A stretch of 6,068 bases of DNA from Candidatus Gastranaerophilales bacterium (lineage in GTDB: Bacteria; Cyanobacteriota; Vampirovibrionia; Gastranaerophilales; Gastranaerophilaceae), in contig CAJULX010000051.1 of NCBI GenBank assembly GCA_910587245.1, positions 1 to 6,068 on the forward strand, written 5' to 3'. The position numbers were made by a program, and so were the translations under genes. Within the stretch, counting starts at the first letter, position 1. The number at the start of each line of letters is the position of its first letter. The notes beneath the pieces were generated by a model. The model worked only from the letters and a program-made list of their open reading frames with translations, searched no databases and was not told the origin of the DNA. Positions 1 through 4,121 of the stretch are shown here, piece after piece.

Positions 1-752
1 TTCAAACACTTGATGTTACTCCGGATTTAGCGAAAGCGCAAAACGCCGAAGCAGGCGCAAGCAAATTCTGCCCCGGATGCGGTCATGGTATGATTCTAAA
101 AACATTAGCTCATACTATTGACGATTTAAACCTCCAGGAAAAAGCGGTTTTTGGCTGTGATATCGGCTGCTCGCTACTTTCTTGGAACTATATGAATGTT
201 GATTCTGTTCAAACTCACCACGGAAGAACAACACCCGTTATTTACGGTGTTACCCGTGCTAATCCCGGTACTGTCGGTATTGCTTATATGGGTGACGGCG
301 GCGGTCTTGCTATCGGCTCACAGCACCTTGTAAACGCTGCGGTTCGTGCCGAAAATATGCTTATCGTACTTGCTAACAATACAAACTACGGTATGACAGG
401 CGGACAGATGGCACCTACTACAATGCCCGGTCAAAAAACAGAAACAACTCCTTACGGACGTGACTGCGAAGTTACGGGTAAACCTGCACGCGGTGCCGAA
501 ATGGTTGCTTCAATTGTTGATCCTGAAAAGGGTTATGTTGCAAGAGCTTCTGTTTCAAACTTAAGAAGCCTTAAAAAGACATTTACAAAAGCCCTTAAAA
601 ACGTTGAAAAAGGCGGATTTTCATTTGTTGAAGTTCTTTCTATCTGCCCTCTCAACTGGAGAACTAATAACGAAGGCACTTGGGACAGACTAAAAACTAT
701 GGAATCATTCTTTGAAGTTAAAGAGTTTGTTTCAAGAGAAGGATTGGAGTAA
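1..752 (+). CDS. korB: 2-oxoacid:ferredoxin oxidoreductase, beta (TPP-binding) subunit, 5'-truncated by window edge
   Basis: This is the thiamine-pyrophosphate subunit of a 2-oxoacid:ferredoxin oxidoreductase, a cytoplasmic enzyme that decarboxylates a 2-oxoacid with CoA and reduces ferredoxin. The reading frame is open from nt 3 to the TAA at 750-752 (249 codons seen). No ATG, GTG or TTG occurs in frame before the ATG at nt 90, and that ATG lies after the conserved FCPGCGHG motif (about nt 66-89), so the true start must be upstream of the window. Other family marks are CDIGC followed by HHGR, the GDGG cofactor motif at nt 291-302 and its partner NN at nt 375-380, then YGMTGGQ and TTPYG. The motif set matches the beta subunit of the 2-oxoglutarate/2-oxoisovalerate type (KorB/VorA) better than the fused pyruvate enzymes. 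The substrate cannot be fixed from the sequence. The alpha subunit is probably just upstream. Confidence 0.93.
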   Translation, partial: QTLDVTPDLAKAQNAEAGASKFCPGCGHGMILKTLAHTIDDLNLQEKAVFGCDIGCSLLSWNYMNVDSVQTHHGRTTPVIYGVTRANPGTVGIAYMGDGGGLAIGSQHLVNAAVRAENMLIVLANNTNYGMTGGQMAPTTMPGQKTETTPYGRDCEVTGKPARGAEMVASIVDPEKGYVARASVSNLRSLKKTFTKALKNVEKGGFSFVEVLSICPLNWRTNNEGTWDRLKTMESFFEVKEFVSREGLE

Positions 753-757
753 AAATT

Positions 758-1318
758 ATGGCAAGAACAAGAATAGTATTAGCCGGTGAAGGCGGACAAG
801 GTGTTCAATCTATCGCAAAAATCCTTGTTGAAGCAGGATATGAAGCCGGTAAAGAAATTTTATACATCCCGAATTTCGGTGTGGAACAAAGAGGCGGTGT
901 TTCAATTGCTTTTTGTCAGGTTGCTGATGAAAAAATCGGTGAACCGAGATTTTCAAAAGGTGACATTGTAATTATGTTATCAGACAGAGCAATCGACAGA
1001 TGTTCAGATTACGCCAATGAAAACTCAACCGTAATCTACGATTCATCAGTTTGCTCTAAAAAGCCGACATGCGCTGCAAAAGAAATTATTGCGGTTGAAG
1101 CAAACAGAATTGCAAACGAACAATTAAGCGCAAGAGTATTTAATATCATTGTTTTAGGCGTATTGCTTGCTGCAACTAACGTTTTAAAACTTGATGATAT
1201 TAAAAATGCTATGGAAATGGCACTCGGTAAAAAATTCGATGCTAAACCCGAACTTCGCGAACTTAACTATAAAGCGCTTGAAATGGGTATGAATATGATA
1301 CAGAAAGCAGGTGTATAA
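758..1318 (+). CDS. korC: 2-oxoacid:ferredoxin oxidoreductase, gamma subunit
   Basis: A 186-aa protein of the POR gamma family, the usual length for a free-standing gamma subunit. The glycine-rich GEGGQGV motif at residues 10-16 and the PNFGVEQRGG segment at residues 38-47 are family hallmarks. In this enzyme class the gamma subunit packs against alpha and beta and contributes to the CoA/substrate site. It starts 5 nt after the beta stop codon. A GGAG Shine-Dalgarno (746-749), which lies in the last codons of the beta gene, is 8 nt before the ATG, so translation of the two genes is likely coupled. The C-terminal third is helical and rich in Met and Lys, with no membrane segment. The next gene begins at the base right after its stop. 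The symbol follows the Kor naming; the enzyme could equally act on branched-chain 2-oxoacids. Confidence 0.93.
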   Translation: MARTRIVLAGEGGQGVQSIAKILVEAGYEAGKEILYIPNFGVEQRGGVSIAFCQVADEKIGEPRFSKGDIVIMLSDRAIDRCSDYANENSTVIYDSSVCSKKPTCAAKEIIAVEANRIANEQLSARVFNIIVLGVLLAATNVLKLDDIKNAMEMALGKKFDAKPELRELNYKALEMGMNMIQKAGV

Positions 1319-1573
1319 ATGGCAGCAGTTGAACATAAAGGCTTTAAAGTAGAAAATGTAGCCAAAGGAAAAGCAGACTGGTATTGTTTTACCGATTTAT
1401 GCAAAGGCTGTGGTCTTTGTATCGTAAAATGCCCTAAAAAATGCTTAAATTGGTCTAAAGAAGTTGGTATCTATCAAACTCCCGCGGTTGAACCAAATCC
1501 GGAAGAATGTATTGCTTGCGGTACCTGTGCTTTAGTTTGCCCTGACAGCGCTATTAAAGTAAATAAGAAATAA
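1319..1573 (+). CDS. Two-[4Fe-4S] ferredoxin-type (delta) subunit of the 2-oxoacid:ferredoxin oxidoreductase
   Basis: An 84-aa ferredoxin-like protein with two classic cluster motifs: Cys28, Cys31, Cys34, Cys38 (followed by Pro39) and Cys64, Cys67, Cys70, Cys74 (followed by Pro75). Each CxxCxxCxxxCP set supplies three ligands to one [4Fe-4S] cluster and the fourth to the other. Cys23 and Cys42 are extra. The role in this family is to carry electrons from the TPP site to an external ferredoxin. The ATG abuts the TAA of the gamma gene with no gap, and there is no strong Shine-Dalgarno, so it is probably translated by coupling. It is the last gene before the hairpin at 1625-1661. By analogy it would be korD; the order beta-gamma-delta differs from operons that put the ferredoxin first. 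Confidence 0.9.
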   Translation: MAAVEHKGFKVENVAKGKADWYCFTDLCKGCGLCIVKCPKKCLNWSKEVGIYQTPAVEPNPEECIACGTCALVCPDSAIKVNKK

Positions 1574-1624
1574 GCTTTTAAAGGTTTTTTAAAACCAAAG
1601 GCTGATTTTATAAAACTTTAAAAT

Positions 1625-1661
1625 AAAAATTCCTCTCTTGAAAAACAGGGAGGAATTTTTT
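1625..1661. terminator. Bidirectional intrinsic terminator between convergent genes
   Basis: The arms 1625-1640 and 1646-1660 form a stem of about 14 pairs with one G-T wobble and one bulged T, around an AAAAA loop. The right arm ends in a T-run (TTTTTT to 1661) for the plus strand. The left arm starts with an A-run (1625-1629), which is a T-run on the minus strand. It lies 51 nt after the ferredoxin stop and 27 nt beyond the stop of the minus-strand gene ending at 1689, so it can serve both. Confidence 0.85.
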
Positions 1662-1688
1662 ATAAATTATTTTTAATGACTGCAAATT

Positions 1689-2354
1689 CTATCTTGCCGT
1701 TGCAAAAAGTGCTGCCATCCTTTTGAAAAAGCCTATTCTGACAGGTTTATTGTTTTCGGCTTCTTCAATTTCATTATCAGCAAGTAAAGGGTCATCTTTG
1801 TCTGTATCTTCAATGCATTCAAGTTCATCAGCTTCTGCCGTGCTTTCGGTGTGCATTTCTTCTTCAGGTACCGGAGGGTCTGAAAGTTCCTTTAACAGTT
1901 TGTATACATTTTCATTCTTGCCGTTTTCAAACGCAGGCAGATATGTAAGTTCTTCTACATCAAAAGCGGGATCAGACAGCATCATAAGGTCTAATAAGTT
2001 TTCCCTGAAGCTCTTTTTGGGTCTTGTATATCTGTCTTTTCCTTCGATTTTTTCCATTCTGCTAAGAATAGCTTCATATCTTTCTTCATCATCCATAAGA
2101 CAGCAATGAACCGATGCCCTGTCTTCTTCAGGAAGCCCGTAATAAAATTGTATAAATTTATTTACCGTGTTTTGGGTAATCGGGCTTCTATAGGGCTCAT
2201 CCGCTTCGTTTTCACTCTTTTTATCTTTAGCTGTAATTTCAACAACATCACCGATTTCATCATTTTTCTTTACGGGTTGATTTTTTAATTCATCCCGGGA
2301 TGAACTGTTTTTTGTAAATGTGTTGTAATAATTGGTATTAAAACCTATTCTCAT
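1689..2354 (-). CDS. Hypothetical acidic 221-aa protein
   Basis: I do not recognise this protein. A GTG at 2378 in the same frame would add 8 residues, but AGGGA at 2362-2366 stands 7 nt before the ATG at 2354, so the ATG start (MRIGFNTNYY) is preferred. The protein has no signal peptide and no membrane span. Residues about 20-55 are polar and probably disordered. Residues about 60-155 are the most fold-like part, with FIQFYYGLPEEDR and helical stretches with HCC at about residues 83-85. Residues about 164-202 are strongly acidic and low-complexity. The last 19 residues are basic and amphipathic (VRIGFFKRMAALF), which could be a membrane-surface or partner-binding helix. It begins 64 nt after the stop of the glycine-zipper gene with no clear terminator between, so the two may be co-transcribed. 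Confidence 0.75.
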   Translation of the reverse strand: MRIGFNTNYYNTFTKNSSSRDELKNQPVKKNDEIGDVVEITAKDKKSENEADEPYRSPITQNTVNKFIQFYYGLPEEDRASVHCCLMDDEERYEAILSRMEKIEGKDRYTRPKKSFRENLLDLMMLSDPAFDVEELTYLPAFENGKNENVYKLLKELSDPPVPEEEMHTESTAEADELECIEDTDKDDPLLADNEIEEAENNKPVRIGFFKRMAALFATAR

Positions 2355-2361
2355 ATTCCAT

Positions 2362-2366
2362 TCCCT
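2362..2366 (-). promoter_or_regulatory. Ribosome binding site that decides the start of the acidic protein
   Basis: Read on the minus strand this is AGGGA, 7 nt before the ATG at 2354-2352. The alternative GTG at 2378-2376 has only an AGG directly abutting it, too close to act, so the ATG is chosen. Confidence 0.55.
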
Positions 2367-2418
2367 GTGATTTTTCACCTAAGCATTTAAAAAACTGCAA
2401 AAATAATAAAAATAATTT

Positions 2419-2820
2419 TTATTCTTCAATTAATTCTGCTTTTATTTGTTCGGCAAATTCCTGTTTTTCAGCCTCTTTTTTATCATTGTGTCCTTTAACA
2501 AGAAGCCCTATGCCCCCGCCTGCCGCCGCAGCAAGTCCTGTTGCAACTATGGTTCTTAAAGCAGCTATTCCTAAAACGGATGCTATCATTGCAGCTTTTG
2601 CCTTTTTGCCCCCGCCGCAATATTCAGCGGCAATATTTGCCTCTTTGTTTAATGTTTTAAAAAAGCCGTCTCCTGTTACTTTTTTTAATTCATGTGAATT
2701 TATTAAAAAGCCTGCTCCCGTTAATCCGAGTGATAAACCAGCCCCGATTTTTGCACCTTTTGTAACAGGGTCTTTTTTATTGGTTTTATTAGTATTTACG
2801 CTTTCAACTTTTAATGACAT
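2419..2820 (-). CDS. Glycine-zipper small membrane protein, paralog A
   Basis: A 133-aa protein of unknown function. After a polar N-terminus it has the block DPVTKGAKIGAGL (residues 17-29), which opens a glycine-rich hydrophobic segment at about 23-41 with GxxxG spacing. A charged linker at about 42-73 follows, then a long Ala/Gly-rich hydrophobic stretch (about 76-109, including LAAAAGGGIGLLVKG) and a charged helical tail rich in Lys and Glu. This suggests a two-segment membrane or membrane-inserting protein; there is no signal peptidase or lipobox site. GAGG at 2828-2831 sits 7 nt before the ATG. It is the tandem paralog of the gene at 2957-3376: residues 94-121 here are identical to residues 99-126 there. 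It may be co-transcribed with the acidic 221-aa gene downstream. Glycine zippers occur in pore-forming, holin-like and scaffold proteins, but nothing here selects one of these roles. Confidence 0.8.
   Translation of the reverse strand: MSLKVESVNTNKTNKKDPVTKGAKIGAGLSLGLTGAGFLINSHELKKVTGDGFFKTLNKEANIAAEYCGGGKKAKAAMIASVLGIAALRTIVATGLAAAAGGGIGLLVKGHNDKKEAEKQEFAEQIKAELIEE
2431..2541. repeat. 111-bp near-identical direct repeat, copy 1 (3' part of paralog A)
   Basis: This block aligns without gaps to 2972-3082 with 6 mismatches (105/111 identical by eye). It codes the end of the second hydrophobic segment and most of the charged tail. Four differences are silent; the other two give Phe/Leu and Ala/Thr. 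Confidence 0.9.
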
Positions 2821-2907
2821 TTTATTTCCTCAATCATATATTATTTTTTTGTATCTATATAAAAACCGAAAAGAAAATTTTTTGCTATCTTTTTCTTATT
2901 ATAAAAT

Positions 2908-2937
2908 AAAACATCCCTTTATTTTAAGGGATGTTTT
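2908..2937 (-). terminator. Intrinsic terminator after paralog B (12-bp perfect stem)
   Basis: The arms AAAACATCCCTT (2908-2919) and AAGGGATGTTTT (2926-2937) pair perfectly around a 6-nt loop. On the minus strand the stem ends in a T-rich tract (TTTTATTTTAT). It lies 20 nt beyond the stop of the gene ending at 2957. The plus-strand side also ends in TTTT. The arms are the same as those of the hairpin at 3475-3506. Confidence 0.8.
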
Positions 2938-2956
2938 AGTAAATTTTCAGTGTTAA

Positions 2957-3376
2957 TTATTCTTTATTTTCTAATTCTGCTTTTATTTGTTCGGTAAGTT
3001 CCTGTTTTTCAGCCTCTTTTTTATCGTTGTGTCCTTTAACAAGAAGCCCTATGCCCCCGCCTGCCGCTGCGGCAAGCCCTGTATGAAATGCAGCTGCAAT
3101 ACCTGCGCCGATTGCAAACATAGCGACCATTGCGGCTTTATATTTTTTATTTCCTGCATATTCTTTTGCGGTATCTGCAATTGTTTCATCAATACTTTCG
3201 CTTATATTTTTTAAGATTCCCTTACCGGTTTCTTTTTTTAACGCATGTGAATTAATGAGTATATCAGCGCCTTTAATTCCTAAAGCAAGCCCCGCGCCGA
3301 TTTTTGCACCTTTTGTAACAGGGTCGTTCTTTTTTGTTTGATAAGTATTTGTTGTTTCTATTCTGCCTGCTCGCAT
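2957..3376 (-). CDS. Glycine-zipper small membrane protein, paralog B
   Basis: A 139-aa paralog of the product at 2419-2820, function unknown. The layout is the same: polar start, DPVTKGAKIGAGL (residues 18-30), first hydrophobic glycine-rich segment about 24-42, a charged linker (about 44-80) that is 6 residues longer than in A and contains an acidic helix (SESIDETIADTAKEY), a second Ala/Gly-rich segment about 81-113, and a Lys/Glu tail. The linker and second-segment entry differ greatly from A, while residues 99-126 are identical to A. AAGGAAA at 3385-3391 lies about 9 nt before the ATG. A hairpin follows the stop closely and another (3475-3506) precedes the gene, so it looks like a single-gene transcription unit. 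A TATAAT box at 3422-3427 could drive it. Confidence 0.8.
   Translation of the reverse strand: MRAGRIETTNTYQTKKNDPVTKGAKIGAGLALGIKGADILINSHALKKETGKGILKNISESIDETIADTAKEYAGNKKYKAAMVAMFAIGAGIAAAFHTGLAAAAGGGIGLLVKGHNDKKEAEKQELTEQIKAELENKE
2972..3082. repeat. 111-bp near-identical direct repeat, copy 2 (3' part of paralog B)
   Basis: Partner of 2431-2541, offset by 541 bp. A second conserved patch, over the TKGAKIG coding region, lies at about 2741-2772 and 3295-3326; the sequence between the patches is much less alike. Confidence 0.9.
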
Positions 3377-3421
3377 TTTCTATATTTCCTTTAAGTTAGT
3401 CTGTATTGTTTTATATCTGTC

Positions 3422-3427
3422 ATTATA
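3422..3427 (-). promoter_or_regulatory. Possible -10 box for paralog B
   Basis: On the minus strand this reads TATAAT, about 46 nt before the ATG, giving a leader of roughly 40 nt. The -35 position at 17-bp spacing reads CAATTT, a poor match. A second TATAAT at 3453-3458 is also possible; it is the one with a counterpart upstream of paralog A (2898-2903). Confidence 0.35.
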
Positions 3428-3474
3428 AACCATGTAAAAAAATAAAATTGCTATTATAAAACTTATATTAATAA

Positions 3475-3506
3475 AAAACATCCCTTTGTTTTTTAAGGGA
3501 TGTTTT
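3475..3506 (-). terminator. Intrinsic terminator after the 48-aa membrane protein gene
   Basis: The arms AAAACATCCCTT (3475-3486) and AAGGGATGTTTT (3495-3506) pair perfectly around an 8-nt T-rich loop. On the minus strand a TTTTTT tract closes the stem. It lies 26 nt beyond the stop at 3532. The stem is identical to that at 2908-2937; only loop and flanks differ. Confidence 0.8.
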
Positions 3507-3531
3507 AAGTTAATTCTTCTTTTATCCTTTT

Positions 3532-3678
3532 TTACGCGTTGAATGCTGATACAATTGGTGCATTCATATTATTATTGCTTAGTGTTTTGTTAATGTACAT
3601 AAACGTCCATGTAAACATAATAATTGTCATAATCAGCAAACCGGCAAGAAGAAAATTTACCACTTTTGCTTCGCTCAT
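3532..3678 (-). CDS. 48-aa single-span small membrane protein
   Basis: A short gene that size cut-offs would miss. It reads MSEAKVVNFLLAGLLIM and onward to SAFNA, ending in TAA at 3534-3532. Residues about 6-29 are a continuous hydrophobic span (Leu, Ile, Met, Phe, Trp) followed by a polar, Asn-rich tail. GGAG at 3684-3687 lies 5 nt before the ATG, and a strong terminator follows the stop, so the coding call rests on start signal, membrane profile and stop-to-terminator spacing together. The function is not recognised. The N-terminus is short with one Lys and one Glu before the span, so the orientation is uncertain. The 62-aa gene lies 105 nt upstream; the two may share a transcript if the hairpin at 3707-3739 is not a full stop. 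Confidence 0.7.
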   Translation of the reverse strand: MSEAKVVNFLLAGLLIMTIIMFTWTFMYINKTLSNNNMNAPIVSAFNA

Positions 3679-3706
3679 AAAATCTCCATCTTTAAGTTTT
3701 TAACCG

Positions 3707-3739
3707 AAAAAGGCCGTGTGTCGAGAGAAATGCCTCTTT
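3707..3739 (-). terminator. Weak hairpin between two small genes (terminator or leader structure)
   Basis: On the minus strand AAAGAGGC (3739-3732) can pair with GCCTTTTT (3714-3707) through 8 pairs with one G-U, around a 17-nt loop. The right arm ends in five T. It could attenuate transcription leaving the 62-aa gene, or be a structure in the leader of the 48-aa gene. The stretch is richer in G and C than its surroundings. Confidence 0.35.
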
Positions 3740-3783
3740 AAGTTTGAACCATAAGTAAACATTGTTGTTTCGGGTTTATTTAT

Positions 3784-3972
3784 TTACCCTAAACCGAATT
3801 CTCTGTTGCATCCTTCTGGAAGATGATGTGCTCTTGAAATGTCGGTATCATTTCCAAATAAGTTTTGTCCGCTGTAAGCCGCGGTTCCTGCTGTTTCGTT
3901 TAAATCTCTTTCTTTAGCCGGTGCTATACTGCTTGATGATGAAACACCTGATACGCTGAATGGATTGCTCAT
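3784..3972 (-). CDS. Hypothetical 62-aa soluble protein
   Basis: I do not recognise this protein. The start is well supported: AGGAG at 3980-3984 lies 7 nt before the ATG, and a promoter-like pair (4024-4052) is further upstream. The N-terminus (MSNPFSVSGVSSSSS) is Ser-rich and probably flexible; the middle is polar with Asn and Asp; the end is HHLPEGCNREFGLG, with a single Cys. There is no membrane span or signal peptide. It heads the row of small minus-strand genes. The His-His and Cys near the C-terminus could bind metal, but that is only a guess. Confidence 0.65.
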   Translation of the reverse strand: MSNPFSVSGVSSSSSIAPAKERDLNETAGTAAYSGQNLFGNDTDISRAHHLPEGCNREFGLG

Positions 3973-4023
3973 TTTACTACTCCTTTGTTCTTACAAAATA
4001 AGTTAATTCTGAAATGCTCCTCA

Positions 4024-4052
4024 CTTATATAAAAACTATATACTTTATGCAA
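4024..4052 (-). promoter_or_regulatory. Sigma-70-type promoter for the 62-aa gene
   Basis: On the minus strand TTGCAT (4052-4047) and TATAAG (4029-4024) are 17 bp apart. The predicted start near 4017 gives a leader of about 45 nt before the ATG at 3972. The -10 box matches 5 of 6 consensus positions; the -35 is weaker. Confidence 0.5.
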
Positions 4053-4069
4053 TTTCAGCATATACTTTT

Positions 4070-4090
4070 TTTGTTACATTCCTTAACAAA
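4070..4090. repeat. 7-bp inverted repeat upstream of the 62-aa gene promoter
   Basis: TTTGTTA (4070-4076) and TAACAAA (4084-4090) are a perfect inverted repeat with a 7-nt centre, about 18 bp upstream of the -35 box. It also follows the U32 stop by about 32 nt on the minus strand, but there an A-run, not a T-run, follows, so it does not look like a terminator. It may be an operator. Confidence 0.35.
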
Positions 4091-4121
4091 GTTTAATGTC
4101 TTAAACGGATAACCCCTTTGA

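Noticed and set aside
786..971. Second frame inside the gamma subunit gene
   Set aside because: It is fully contained in a well-conserved gene and has no independent support.
1571..1615. A/T-rich symmetry just after the ferredoxin stop (GGTTTTTTAAAACC)
   Set aside because: The loop would be too tight and the stem too weak; the hairpin at 1625-1661 explains termination.
1723..2288. Plus-strand open frames opposite the acidic protein gene (1723-2109 and 2106-2288)
   Set aside because: They are antisense shadows: Ser-rich low-complexity translation mirroring acidic codons, no ribosome binding sites, and no family resemblance.
2355..2378. GTG start at 2378 for the acidic protein
   Set aside because: The AGG next to it is too close to act as a Shine-Dalgarno, while the ATG at 2354 has AGGGA at good spacing.
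2431..3082. Repeat pair as an insertion sequence, CRISPR or attachment site
   Set aside because: Only two copies, lying within coding frames of paralogous genes, with no transposase, no terminal inverted repeats and no regular spacers.
2486..3214. Plus-strand open frames opposite the glycine-zipper genes (2486-2956 and 2987-3214)
   Set aside because: They mirror the Ala/Gly codons of the minus-strand genes; one runs through the terminator hairpin; the minus-strand genes have Shine-Dalgarno sequences and a conserved paralog alignment.
3704..3763. 20-codon minus-strand frame starting ATG at 3763
   Set aside because: No ribosome binding site precedes it, and it overlaps a hairpin and repeats; kept only as a remark in the leader finding.
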